From Anaerolineae bacterium (GTDB lineage Bacteria > Chloroflexota > Anaerolineae > B4-G1), in assembly GCA_030612185.1 (NCBI GenBank), contig JAUWOI010000106.1, forward strand, positions 1 to 10,420: DNA of 10,420 nt, in the 5' to 3' direction. Position numbers and translations under genes: made by a program. The notes under the pieces are model-generated. The model ran no database searches. It was not told where the DNA came from and saw nothing but the letters and a program-made list of their open reading frames with translations. Below are positions 1 through 6,699 of this stretch, piece after piece (the stretch's first letter is position 1; each line of letters begins with the position of its first letter).

Positions 1-2
1 CC

Positions 3-410
3 CTGGAAGAGGTGGCAATGGTCCTGGGCCGTCCATGCTACATCTCGTTTGAGAGCGGGTTGGAGCGACATGGTCTGATCTCCCAGATGCCGCTGGTCCT
101 TACGTGCGCCTCGGCTGTGGAGTCGGGGAGCAAAGAGACCCCCTTTGGCGAAATCATCTTTCACCGTCTCAAGGCCTCCCTGTTTTTCGGCTACGCCGCA
201 AGCGATGGAATCCTGTGGGCTGAACCGGAGAAGGCGCTGCTCGATTTCATCTACATCAGCCTCAAGACCAAAGGCGGGCTTCCGCCCCTCGATGAACTGG
301 CGTGGGAACGGCTTGCCCCTTACAGGCTTGAGAAGTGGGCACAGTGCTACCCCCGCAGCGTGGCACAGAACCTGACTCCCTGGATCACCCATCACCGGCG
401 CGAGGTCTGA
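3..410 (+). CDS. AbiEi-type antitoxin, C-terminal part (5' truncated by window edge)
   Basis: The frame is open from base 3 and ends at TGA 408-410, so the start and probably an N-terminal winged-helix region lie outside the window. The visible 135 residues carry the signature of the AbiEi / type IV antitoxin family: a segment reading GRPCYISFESGLERHGLI, then a threonine-proline-x-G stretch (TPFGEIIFHRLK), and the motif AEPEKALLDFIYI. In this family the protein is a transcriptional autorepressor and antitoxin for an AbiEii nucleotidyltransferase toxin encoded just downstream. Here the next gene, two bases after the stop, is an HGD-D protein and not a nucleotidyltransferase, so this is either an orphan regulator or one whose partner lies upstream. 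The GTG at 12 and ATG at 18 are in frame but fall inside the conserved domain, so neither is likely to be the true start. The family call is strong; toxin-antitoxin function is not shown. Confidence 0.8.
   Translation: MEEVAMVLGRPCYISFESGLERHGLISQMPLVLTCASAVESGSKETPFGEIIFHRLKASLFFGYAASDGILWAEPEKALLDFIYISLKTKGGLPPLDELAWERLAPYRLEKWAQCYPRSVAQNLTPWITHHRREV
402..405 (+). promoter_or_regulatory. Ribosome binding site deciding the HGD-D start
   Basis: GAGG lies 7 bases before ATG 413, inside the last codons of the AbiEi-like gene. It supports 413 over the longer in-frame extension that starts at 335, and it implies translation of the two genes from one message. Confidence 0.6.
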
Positions 411-412
411 AG

Positions 413-1636
413 ATGCCAAAATATCCGCGCCTTCAATCGCTCAAAGAGATCAACAGCGTGATGGCACGCTACTACGTGCAGCGCAAGGCGCTGGCGCGGC
501 TCAAGCCGCTGGCCTACGTCACCAGCGGCGCGCCGGTCGAGATTATGGAGGCCATGGGCATTCTCACACTCTACCCGGAGAACTACGGCGCGCTGTGTGG
601 TGCGCGGGGGGCCGCCGTCGGCCTGTGCCAGGTGGCCGAGGCGCAGGGCTTCCCCGCCGACCTTTGCTCCTACGCCCGCAGCCACATTGGGGCGGTGCTG
701 CAGCCCAGGGACGCGCCGCTGAACGGGATGCCCCGCCCTGACCTGCTGGTCTGCTGCAACAACATCTGTGGCACTGTGCTCCAGTGGTACGAGGCGTTGG
801 CCGCGCTCTACGACGTGCCCCTATTTGTCCTCGATGTACCCTTTCAGCGCTCTACTCCGGCCGAGCCCCACATCGTCGCCTACGTCGTTGACCAGTTGCG
901 CGAGTTCGTCGCCTGGCTGGAAGCGCACACGGGCCGCCGCCTGAAGCCCGATAAGTTCCGCTCCACCATTGCCCTCTCCCGAGAGGCAGTCTCGCTGTGG
1001 CAGGAGATTCTGGCTTTCGGGCAGCACCGGCCTTCCCCCATCAACGCCCCCGACCTTTTCGTTGCCATGGCCCCTGTCGTCGCGCTGCGCGGCACGCGCC
1101 GGGCGGTAGATTGCTACCGTCACCTCAAGGCCGAACTGGAGGAACGGGTCACCCAGTCCGTTGGCGCGGTGCCTGGCGAGCGGTACCGTCTCCTCTGGGA
1201 CAACATTGCCATCTGGTACCGCCTCTACCGCTTCTTCCGCCCCTTTATGGACGCTGGCGCCTGTTTCGTCGCCGATACCTACACCAACGCCTGGACGGTC
1301 GAACTTGACCTGGAGGAGCCCTTCATCGGTCTGGCGCGGGCCTACACTGGCGTGTTCATCAACGTGGACCTGCCCACGCGGCTGCGCACCATCATCGGCC
1401 TGGCTCGCCGCTTCCAGGTAGACGGGATGGTGATGCACGCCAACCGCTCCTGCAAGCCCTTCTCCATCACCCAGAGCGACGTGCGGGACGAACTGCGGGA
1501 TACGCTGGACCTCCCCGTGCTTATCCTGGAGGCCGACATGTGCGATGCACGGCTCTACAACGAGGGTGGGGTGCGGGAGCGCGTGGCGGCGTTTTTAGAG
1601 ATGTTGCAGCCCCCCAGCAGATTGACATCCCCATAA
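413..1636 (+). CDS. 2-hydroxyacyl-CoA dehydratase / benzoyl-CoA reductase-type subunit (HGD-D family)
   Basis: This 407-residue protein belongs to the HGD-D family, whose members (HgdA/HgdB, BcrB/BcrC types) bind a [4Fe-4S] cluster and catalyse radical dehydration of 2-hydroxyacyl-CoA or reduction of aromatic CoA esters. Visible family features are the N-terminal GAPVEIMEAMGI substrate-lobe motif (39-50), a Cys in DLCSYARS (85), the cysteine-rich CCNNICGTVLQWYE (114-127), HANRSCKPFSITQ (342-354, Cys347) and the closing EADMCDARLYNEGGVRERV (373-391). Start ATG 413 is chosen because GAGG at 402-405 sits 7 bases before it; the open frame back to 335 lies inside the preceding gene. These enzymes normally work as a heterodimer with an ASKHA ATPase activator (HgdC type), and neither partner is in the window after it. 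The substrate cannot be assigned. The gene is G+C-rich, unlike the hic genes after it. Confidence 0.9.
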   Translation: MPKYPRLQSLKEINSVMARYYVQRKALARLKPLAYVTSGAPVEIMEAMGILTLYPENYGALCGARGAAVGLCQVAEAQGFPADLCSYARSHIGAVLQPRDAPLNGMPRPDLLVCCNNICGTVLQWYEALAALYDVPLFVLDVPFQRSTPAEPHIVAYVVDQLREFVAWLEAHTGRRLKPDKFRSTIALSREAVSLWQEILAFGQHRPSPINAPDLFVAMAPVVALRGTRRAVDCYRHLKAELEERVTQSVGAVPGERYRLLWDNIAIWYRLYRFFRPFMDAGACFVADTYTNAWTVELDLEEPFIGLARAYTGVFINVDLPTRLRTIIGLARRFQVDGMVMHANRSCKPFSITQSDVRDELRDTLDLPVLILEADMCDARLYNEGGVRERVAAFLEMLQPPSRLTSP

Positions 1637-1649
1637 TCTTGGCTATAAT
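1622..1649 (+). promoter_or_regulatory. Consensus sigma-70 promoter for hicB-hicA-atl
   Basis: TTGACA at 1622-1627 and TATAAT at 1644-1649 match both consensus hexamers exactly, with a 16-base spacer, one short of the optimum. The -35 hexamer lies in the last codons of the HGD-D gene and the spacer spans its stop codon. Transcription should begin near 1656, giving a leader of about 36 bases before ATG 1692. A second ATTGACA at 1651-1657 repeats the -35 sequence 30 bases on, overlapping the likely start point, and could be part of an operator. Confidence 0.8.
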
Positions 1650-1691
1650 CATTGACACGCAGAGACAGTAGATAGACGCGAGGTAATGAGA

Positions 1692-2054
1692 ATGGAGCCC
1701 CTGTTGACGGCTGAGATCAGCCGTGATGAGGTCGGTGTAACCTTATATTGCCCGGAACTGAATATCTACACCTCGGGTCAGACTGAGGCTGAGGTTCGCA
1801 GGAAGTTTATTGATGCCATCTTTGAGTACTGGCACTTCATTGTGGCTCACGACGATTTCAATCAGGAAGCGCCATATAGAGAGCATCTGGCCTTGCTCAC
1901 CGAGAAAGTCATCCCTTCCTTGACTCAGGCTTCCCTGCATAGCCCACACCGCCCCCCCACGTTTCTCGATCGCATTGCAGAGTTATTCAGCCACCGGCCG
2001 GAGTCATGGGACGCAGACATATTTGGAAGCCTCGTCAAGTCATCCGCGCTCTAA
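1692..2054 (+). CDS. hicB: HicB-like antitoxin
   Basis: This 120-residue protein has the HicB partial RNase H-like fold signature near its N-terminus: a strand, then DEVGVTLYCPELNIYTSGQT, then a helix (EAEVRRKFIDAIFEYWHFI). HicB proteins bind and block the HicA mRNA-interferase toxin and usually repress their own operon. The C-terminal half (from about residue 60) is not one I recognise as a ribbon-helix-helix or HTH domain, so DNA binding is uncertain. I prefer ATG 1692 over the in-frame ATG 1686 because GAGGT at 1680-1684 is 7 bases from 1692 but only one base from 1686. The coding region overlaps hicA by 49 bases, and the order hicB then hicA is the reverse of the classical arrangement. 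G+C is visibly lower than in the upstream dehydratase-like gene. Confidence 0.75.
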   Translation: MEPLLTAEISRDEVGVTLYCPELNIYTSGQTEAEVRRKFIDAIFEYWHFIVAHDDFNQEAPYREHLALLTEKVIPSLTQASLHSPHRPPTFLDRIAELFSHRPESWDADIFGSLVKSSAL

Positions 2055-2404
2055 CCAGACTGGGTTTCACTCAAGATCGCAAGCACGGCAAGGGTGACCA
2101 CATCTGGTTCTACAAACGGGCAATCTGCCTAAACGGTGAATCCCACACCATCGTGACGATGGTTGATGCTGGCAGCGCCGACATTCCTCACACCACCATG
2201 CGTTACATCCGCGATGCCTTGGCCCTCGACGACAAGCGACTGTGGGCAGCCTACAAGGGGGACTATGCGGCAGAGATGTACGAAGAATACCTCCGCAGCG
2301 TCCCCAAAGACCGGCTTGTGCCGCCAGCCATGCGCCCCGCTAGTATGCCCTCGTCTGCCTCAGTGTCTCGATCAGTGTTTGGTCTGCCTTCGCCCCGACA
2401 ATGA
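2006..2404 (+). CDS. hicA: HicA-like toxin (YcfA/HicA mRNA interferase family) with C-terminal extension
   Basis: In this 132-residue protein, residues 8 to about 80 follow the HicA double-stranded-RNA-binding fold: an N-terminal helix (PRQVIRALTRLGF), then KHGKGDHIWF, where His32 takes the place of the catalytic histidine in the usual GSHH segment, then a strand pair and SADIPHTTMRYIRDAL, like the family's P-H-x-E/T helix. Known HicA proteins cleave mRNA and are blocked by HicB. This one is longer than the usual 60-80 residues. The extra tail, from about residue 90, is Ser/Pro/Ala-rich and may be a by-product of read-through into the next gene's translation signal. ATG 2006 lies inside hicB, and its stop overlaps the atl start by ATGA at 2401-2404. 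The family call is good; whether the toxin is active is unknown because the catalytic segment is GDH and not GSH. Confidence 0.7.
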   Translation: MGRRHIWKPRQVIRALTRLGFTQDRKHGKGDHIWFYKRAICLNGESHTIVTMVDAGSADIPHTTMRYIRDALALDDKRLWAAYKGDYAAEMYEEYLRSVPKDRLVPPAMRPASMPSSASVSRSVFGLPSPRQ

Positions 2405-2718
2405 CTACTGGCTTCTTCAAGCGTGTCTACCGGCTGGTGCGGCAGGTGCCGCCTGGTAAGGTCACTTCCTACGGGGCGCTTGCCCGCACGCTAGGCCATC
2501 CCCGCGCCGCCCGCACTGTCGGCTGGGCTATGCATAGCCTGCCGGAAGGTTCTGACGTCCCGTGGCACCGCGTCATCAACAGCCAGGGCCGCGTCTCCAT
2601 CAGTCGCCGGGAGCACGCCGCCGATCTCCAGCGGGCATTGTTGGAAGCCGAGGGAGTCGAGTTTGACGTAGACGGGACTGTGGATTGGGAGCGCTTCGGC
2701 TGGAGTACCTTTGCCTAG
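2401..2718 (+). CDS. atl: Alkyltransferase-like protein (ATL; DNA base-flipping, MGMT-related)
   Basis: This 105-residue protein is the DNA-binding domain of the O6-alkylguanine-DNA alkyltransferase family. The helix-turn-helix region carries [12 protein letters not shown] (17-28) and the arginine-finger segment [11 protein letters not shown] (36-46). The active-site pentapeptide that is PCHRV in MGMT is PWHRV here (54-58). A Trp for the acceptor Cys defines ATL proteins, such as E. coli YbaZ. These cannot accept alkyl groups but flip out O6-alkylguanines and pass them to nucleotide excision repair. The protein ends soon after the domain, as ATLs do. The start overlaps the hicA stop by ATGA, so translation is probably coupled. 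Its stop TAG 2716-2718 overlaps the convergent gene's stop. Confidence 0.92.
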   Translation: MTTGFFKRVYRLVRQVPPGKVTSYGALARTLGHPRAARTVGWAMHSLPEGSDVPWHRVINSQGRVSISRREHAADLQRALLEAEGVEFDVDGTVDWERFGWSTFA

Positions 2719-3503
2719 TGCTGCAAGAACTTGACCGCCCCGCTGACGATCGAACCCTCACCCACTGACTTCCCACCCTCTGAGGGTGCGAACTCCAGGA
2801 TGCGGTCAGCCAGGCGAGAGAACGGCAGCGACTGAAGCCAAATGCGGCCGGCCCCCTGCAGCGTAGCCAGAAAGAGTCCCTCGCCACCGAAAATCATAGA
2901 CTTCAGGTTGCCCGCCTGCTGGATGTTGTAGTTGATGGTGCTCTCGAACGCGACGATGCACCCGGTATCAACCATGATTTTCTCGTTGTTGAGGCGCTTC
3001 TCCACGATGGTGCCGCCCGCGTGGATGAAGACCATGCCATCGCCTCGGAGACGCTGGAGGATGAAGCCTTCGCCGCCGAAGAGCCCGGCCCCGATCTTCT
3101 TGTTGAAAGCAATGGTCAACTCGGTGCCCAACGCGGCACATAGGAAGGAGTCCTTCTGGCAGATTAACTCGCCGTTCGCCTCATCCAGATCAATGGCGAT
3201 AATCTTGCCTGGGTAGGGTGCTCCGAAGGCCACGTGCTTCTTGCCCGCATGCGCGGAACTGGTGAAGTGCGTCATGAATAGCGACTCGCCGGTGATCGCC
3301 CGCTTTCCGACGCTCACCAGTTTATCCATGAAGCCGGCCTTTGGCTTGGAACCATCCCCCATCTTGGTCTCAAAGGTGATGCCGTCTTCCATGTACATCA
3401 TCATCCCCGCTTCCGCGATCACTGTCTCGCCGGGGTCCAGTTCGACCTCCACAAACTGCAGGTCGTCGCCAAAGATCTTGTAATCAACCTCGTGCGTTTT
3501 CAT
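2715..3503 (-). CDS. AIM24 / TIGR00266 family protein
   Basis: This 262-residue protein of the AIM24 family is predicted to be a beta-rich protein; its biochemical role is not established. Family features are the opening segment with [15 protein letters not shown] (24-38), a glycine-rich middle and two near-identical repeats, [14 protein letters not shown] (143-156) and [14 protein letters not shown] (206-219), consistent with an internally duplicated beta fold. The bacterial relatives are usually about 220-270 residues long, so this looks full length. No signal peptide or membrane segment is seen. The start at 3503 is well supported: AGGAGG lies 7 bases before it and a consensus promoter lies about 100 bases further upstream. 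The gene converges on atl with stop codons overlapping in a CTAG at 2715-2718. Confidence 0.88.
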   Translation of the reverse strand: MKTHEVDYKIFGDDLQFVEVELDPGETVIAEAGMMMYMEDGITFETKMGDGSKPKAGFMDKLVSVGKRAITGESLFMTHFTSSAHAGKKHVAFGAPYPGKIIAIDLDEANGELICQKDSFLCAALGTELTIAFNKKIGAGLFGGEGFILQRLRGDGMVFIHAGGTIVEKRLNNEKIMVDTGCIVAFESTINYNIQQAGNLKSMIFGGEGLFLATLQGAGRIWLQSLPFSRLADRILEFAPSEGGKSVGEGSIVSGAVKFLQH

Positions 3504-3510
3504 GTATTAT

Positions 3511-3516
3511 CCTCCT
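3511..3516 (-). promoter_or_regulatory. Perfect Shine-Dalgarno site of the AIM24-family gene
   Basis: On the minus strand AGGAGG is 7 bases before ATG 3503. This is the ideal sequence and spacing, so strong translation is expected. Confidence 0.75.
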
Positions 3517-3527
3517 GTGTATGTCTG

Positions 3528-3576
3528 TTGGTAAGTTGGAGGGCTAGTTAACCGGTCCTATGTCCCAATTTACCAG
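3528..3576 (-). repeat. Imperfect inverted repeat (stem-loop) in the AIM24 leader
   Basis: Plus-strand arms TTGGTAAGTTGG (3528-3539) and CCAATTTACCAG (3565-3576) pair at 10 of 12 positions around a 25-base loop. The structure would lie in the 5' leader of the minus-strand transcript, ending 11 bases before the Shine-Dalgarno site. It could be an operator or an RNA structure that affects translation; no riboswitch class is recognised. It has no U-tract, so it is not a terminator. Confidence 0.4.
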
Positions 3577-3603
3577 TTTCCCCATCTACTAACGTGCAAA
3601 TGA

Positions 3604-3632
3604 ATTATACTCTAGCGTCTTGAAGGGGTCAA
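3604..3632 (-). promoter_or_regulatory. Consensus sigma-70 promoter for the AIM24-family gene
   Basis: On the minus strand TTGACC (3632 to 3627) and TATAAT (3609 to 3604) are separated by exactly 17 bases, matching 11 of 12 consensus positions. Transcription would start near 3597 and give a leader of about 94 bases that contains the stem-loop at 3528-3576. Confidence 0.8.
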
Positions 3633-3723
3633 GCCAGGGGATAGGGTGGGGACTTCTGGTGGCACAAGGTCTGAACGCTTACGATTTGACTATTTGGGCA
3701 ATCTGGGGCAACATGGGCATGTA

Positions 3724-4944
3724 ATGGCGATCCACTACTTGCGTCAGATCCAGGGTTTCAGTCGCAACGCCCGCCTCTACCTGCTCGCTGCTTTCATCCG
3801 TGGCGTCCAGTTCGGCATCTTCCGCCTGATCTTCAACCTCTACATCGTCAGCCTGGGCTACCGTCAGGATTTCCTGGGGCTGCTGCGCGCACTCGATCCG
3901 CTGGTGATGTTGCTGGCCTCCCTGCCGGCGGGCGTGCTGATCGACCGCATCGGGTGCAAGCGCGCGCTGCTCCTGAGCAGCACGGGGCGGATGCTCTCGC
4001 TGCTGGGCTTTGCGTTCGCCCCTAGTGCGGCAGGATTGCTCGTCAGTTCGGTCGCCCTGGGTGGGGCCAAGACGTTGCTGCACGTCTCGCGCCTGCCCTT
4101 CATGGTAGAGAACTCCGACGCGCACAACCGCACTGCTCTCTTCAGCGCCGACTTCTCGCTGCTGATGTTGGCTGGCTTCTTCGGCAACCTGCTGGGTGGT
4201 TGGCTGCCGGGTTGGCTGGGAACCTGGACGGGGGTGGCAGCCGAAAGCGCGGCCCCCTACCGTCTCACCGTGGTGGCGATGGCTGTCCTGATTGCCCTCT
4301 CGGCGGTGCCTTACCTCTTTTTGCAGCCACGGCAAGAAGCATACGTGGCAGGCCAGCGCCACTCCCCCTGGACAGCGTTCCGCGAGTGGCCGTTGTTGGT
4401 CAGACTGCTTCTGCCCTGCCTGCTGATCTCACTGGGTGGAGGGTTGCTGGTGCCCTTTCTGAACCTGTACATGAAGCAGACCTTCAACCTGCCCGATGCG
4501 ACGCTCGGCGTCCTCTTCGCCGTCGCCGACCTGTGTACCGGCATGGCGCTGCTCGTAGTGCCGCTGCTCGGCGATCGCTGGGGCAAGGTGCGGGCCACGG
4601 CCATCACGCAGGTGGCTACAGCGCCGTTCTTGCTGGCCCTGGGATTCGTGCCAGCGCTGCCCGTCGCCGTCGCCACGCTGTGGGGACAGGCCGGGCTGGC
4701 ACACGCAGGCGACCCCCTGTACTCAGCTTTCACGATGGAGCGGGTGAAGCCCCGGCAGCGTGGCACAGTCTCCAGCCTGCGCAACATGGCCTGGACGTTC
4801 GGGCGTATGGCGGGGCAATCGCTGAGCGGCCTGGTGCAGGTGCAGTGGGGCTTTGGGCCACTGTTTGTCGCCAGCCCCGCGCTCTACCTGGCAAGCGCGG
4901 GGCTGATCTTCACCTTCTTTGCTCGAAAGGAGAAATCACCATGA
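3724..4944 (+). CDS. Major facilitator superfamily (MFS) transporter
   Basis: This 406-residue membrane protein has the length and hydrophobic pattern of a 12-helix MFS carrier. The loop between helices 2 and 3 holds motif A (AGVLIDRIGCKRALLL, 69-84), and the second half repeats it in weaker form (PLLGDRWGKVRA, 280-291), as expected from the internal duplication. A hydrophilic stretch around residues 200-225 is the central cytoplasmic loop. The substrate cannot be told from sequence. I chose ATG 3724 (protein start MAIHYLRQIQGF) because the first membrane helix follows within about 20 residues. The frame is open back to GTG 3646, but that extension looks non-coding. No clear ribosome binding site precedes 3724. 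The stop overlaps the methyltransferase start by ATGA at 4941-4944, so the two genes form a coupled pair. Confidence 0.88.
   Translation: MAIHYLRQIQGFSRNARLYLLAAFIRGVQFGIFRLIFNLYIVSLGYRQDFLGLLRALDPLVMLLASLPAGVLIDRIGCKRALLLSSTGRMLSLLGFAFAPSAAGLLVSSVALGGAKTLLHVSRLPFMVENSDAHNRTALFSADFSLLMLAGFFGNLLGGWLPGWLGTWTGVAAESAAPYRLTVVAMAVLIALSAVPYLFLQPRQEAYVAGQRHSPWTAFREWPLLVRLLLPCLLISLGGGLLVPFLNLYMKQTFNLPDATLGVLFAVADLCTGMALLVVPLLGDRWGKVRATAITQVATAPFLLALGFVPALPVAVATLWGQAGLAHAGDPLYSAFTMERVKPRQRGTVSSLRNMAWTFGRMAGQSLSGLVQVQWGFGPLFVASPALYLASAGLIFTFFARKEKSP
4927..4932 (+). promoter_or_regulatory. Ribosome binding site deciding the methyltransferase start
   Basis: AAGGAG lies 8 bases before ATG 4941, within the last codons of the transporter gene. 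It shows that the methyltransferase starts here and not in the long open extension that overlaps the transporter in another frame. Confidence 0.75.
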
Positions 4945-5738
4945 ACCTGAAGAATACCGTCACCCACGATTGGGACTGGTGGGCCTACCAGTTCCGCGTC
5001 GTCCACCGCCAAGGCGTCGCGAGCATTGACTTCTGGGACGACCGCCTGATCGCTTTCGTCATCCCCGTGCTCGACCTCAAGCCCGGCGAACGGCTGCTCG
5101 ACCTGGCCTGCGGCTCCGGCGTGCACGCGCTGGAGTTCGCACGGCGTGGGCTTGAGGTGGTCGGGCTCGACATCGCCCCCAGCCTGGTGCGCTACTGCAC
5201 CGAGCAGGCTGCCGCCGAGGGACTGGACAACGTCACCTTCGTCGAGGGGGACATGCGCGCGCTGACCTATCAGGAGGAATTTGACGCCCTGGTCATACTC
5301 AGCACCAGTTTCGGCTTCTTCGACGACGAGGCCAACCAGCGGGTGCTGGAGGGCATCGCCCGAGCGCTCAAGCCTGGCGGACGGCTGCTGCTGCAACTTT
5401 CGGACCCCCATACTTTCGTCGAACGGCAGCGACAGCGCTATTACTGGCAGGAGCGGCCGGAGGGCATCTACTGGACGGAGAGCCAGTTTGATCCGACTAC
5501 GTGCATCAGCCATGGCTTCTTCCGCTTCACCGACAACGATGGTGTGACACACCTGTGGGATGACCACGAGAGCGTGCGGCTCTACACACTGCCCGAACTG
5601 CGCCTTATGTTCGACCGGGCCAATCTGGAGATAGGCGACGTCTACGGCGACATTCTGCTCTCTCCCACGCCCTACGGCCCCGACTATCATCAGGAGATGA
5701 TCGTGGTGGGGGGACGAGCAAAGGAGGAGGAGACATAA
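4941..5738 (+). CDS. Class I SAM-dependent methyltransferase
   Basis: This 265-residue protein has a seven-strand Rossmann methyltransferase core. Motif I is LLDLACGSGVHALEFARRG (52-70), with the S-adenosylmethionine glycine loop GSG. The acidic residue at the end of strand 2 is Asp77 in GLDIAPS, motif II is VEGDMRAL (101-108), motif III spans FDALVILSTSFGFF (114-127), and ALKPGGRLLL (142-151) is the post-motif helix-strand. The part after residue 155 is an aromatic and charged lid insertion, seen in small-molecule methyltransferases, so a metabolite is a likelier substrate than DNA, but it cannot be named. Coupling by ATGA to the upstream MFS transporter suggests the pair modifies and exports or imports one compound. 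The frame remains open leftward to 4200, but that part is an out-of-frame shadow of the transporter. Confidence 0.88.
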   Translation: MNLKNTVTHDWDWWAYQFRVVHRQGVASIDFWDDRLIAFVIPVLDLKPGERLLDLACGSGVHALEFARRGLEVVGLDIAPSLVRYCTEQAAAEGLDNVTFVEGDMRALTYQEEFDALVILSTSFGFFDDEANQRVLEGIARALKPGGRLLLQLSDPHTFVERQRQRYYWQERPEGIYWTESQFDPTTCISHGFFRFTDNDGVTHLWDDHESVRLYTLPELRLMFDRANLEIGDVYGDILLSPTPYGPDYHQEMIVVGGRAKEEET

Positions 5739-5824
5739 CCCTTTCCAACGCTCTCAGGCACCGTCCCCGGGGGCGGGTCTGCAAGGAAATTCACGCATAG
5801 GAGTATCAGACGAGGATGTTTCTG

Positions 5825-6679
5825 ATGAAGATCGGTACAACGACCCTCACCCTGGCTGGTTGGCTGGTGGATCCACGACAGCCTGAGAAAAGCAGGAAAC
5901 ACCGCTTGGCGGCTATCCGCCAACTGGTCAAGGGCTACGGCTTGTCGGCGGTGGAGCTCACCTTGGACTTCGGTATTGTCTACCCCCAGGTGTTCAACGT
6001 TGACTTTTACGCTGCCGTGGCCGACCTGCAAGACGAACTTGGTTTTACCTGCACCGTGCATCTGCCTTTTCTGTGGCTCGACTGTTCCAGCCTCAACGAA
6101 CCCATACGCCAAACCAGCACAGACTGCCTGCGCAGGGCCATCAGGCTGACGCAGCCGGTGGATGTGACAACCTACGTCCTGCACCTATGGGGCCTTACCA
6201 CCATGCAGATCATCGCACTGCTGGACGGCCCAGGGCAGCGTCAGGCGGTCATTGATGGCGTGATGGCTCAGGCCGGACGCAGCCTGGCCGAGGTGTGTGA
6301 GGTCCTCGATCCTCGCGACCTGTGTGTGGAGAATCTAGAGGCCCCACCCTTTGACGTCGCAGCGCCTCTGGTTGAACAACAGGGGGCCAGCATCTGCCTG
6401 GACGTGGGGCATCTGGCCTGGCAGGGCGGCGGCGAACTGGACTTCCTGACCCGGCATGGCGACCGCATCCGCGAGGTACACCTGCACGACGCCGTGAGCG
6501 TATCCACGGGCGGTCACACACAGACCCGCGATCACTTGCCTTTGGGCCGGGGCCAGATAGACTACCTTGCCTTCCTACGCCAACTGGAGGAAATCGGCTA
6601 TGAGGGAGCGGTGATCCTGGAGAACAGCAGCCAGGCAGACCTGGAGGAGAGTTTGGAGCGTGTGAAGGCGTTTCTGTGA
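5825..6679 (+). CDS. Xylose isomerase-like TIM-barrel protein (AP endonuclease 2 superfamily; possibly CbiR-like)
   Basis: The chosen start gives 284 residues. Numbered from the alternative ATG 5816 (287 residues), the metal-site residues expected in sugar-phosphate isomerase/epimerase-like barrels are visible: Glu47 (AVELTL), His82 (TVHLPF), His123 (YVLHLWG), Glu172/175 (VENLE), Asp196 and His199 (CLDVGHL), His222 and His224 (EVHLHD), Asp239/His240 (RDHLPLGRGQIDY) and Glu269 (VILEN). The TVHLP...R..S......L..PVD...YVLHL layout resembles the cobamide-remodelling phosphodiesterase CbiR more than AP endonucleases, but this is from memory and there are no cobamide genes next to it. ATG 5825 is preferred because GAGG at 5812-5815 is 9 bases from it but directly abuts 5816. 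The gene is 86 bases after the methyltransferase and may be in the same transcript. Confidence 0.8.
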   Translation: MKIGTTTLTLAGWLVDPRQPEKSRKHRLAAIRQLVKGYGLSAVELTLDFGIVYPQVFNVDFYAAVADLQDELGFTCTVHLPFLWLDCSSLNEPIRQTSTDCLRRAIRLTQPVDVTTYVLHLWGLTTMQIIALLDGPGQRQAVIDGVMAQAGRSLAEVCEVLDPRDLCVENLEAPPFDVAAPLVEQQGASICLDVGHLAWQGGGELDFLTRHGDRIREVHLHDAVSVSTGGHTQTRDHLPLGRGQIDYLAFLRQLEEIGYEGAVILENSSQADLEESLERVKAFL

Positions 6680-6689
6680 TCAACGAGAG

Positions 6690-6699
6690 AAGATGCTGG
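6690..6699 (+). repeat. Outlying half-copy of the palindromic element arm
   Basis: AAGATGCTGG here is the exact reverse complement of CCAGCATCTT at 6763-6772 in the element downstream. It could pair with that arm in place of the local hairpin, or be a relic of a degraded second copy. It lies 10 bases after the TIM-barrel gene stop. Confidence 0.4.

Noticed and set aside
335..412. Upstream extension of the HGD-D gene
   Set aside because: It lies inside the AbiEi-like coding region, has no family similarity, and ATG 413 has a good ribosome site.
821..1438. Antisense open frame of 205 residues opposite the HGD-D gene
   Set aside because: The plus strand encodes clear HGD-D motifs there; the antisense product has no recognisable feature.
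3686..3714. Promoter for the transporter (TTGACT with CAACAT)
   Set aside because: The -35 is good, but the -10 matches only 3 of 6 bases, and it would leave almost no leader before ATG 3724.
3646..3723. Upstream extension of the transporter from GTG 3646
   Set aside because: The added 26 residues are hydrophilic and low in coding character; MFS proteins usually reach the first helix soon after the start, as from ATG 3724.
3679..4362. Antisense open frame of 227 residues opposite the transporter
   Set aside because: It is Gln/Glu/Arg-rich, as expected from reading hydrophobic-helix codons backwards, and has no start signal or motif.
4200..4940. Long open extension in front of the methyltransferase, making a 512-residue frame
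   Set aside because: It overlaps the MFS gene in another frame, its residues are Arg/Gly/Ala-rich with no domain, and AAGGAG before ATG 4941 marks the real start.
4884..5690. Antisense open frame of 268 residues opposite the methyltransferase
   Set aside because: It mirrors a G+C-rich gene with clear SAM motifs, has no domain, and is a shadow of biased codon use.
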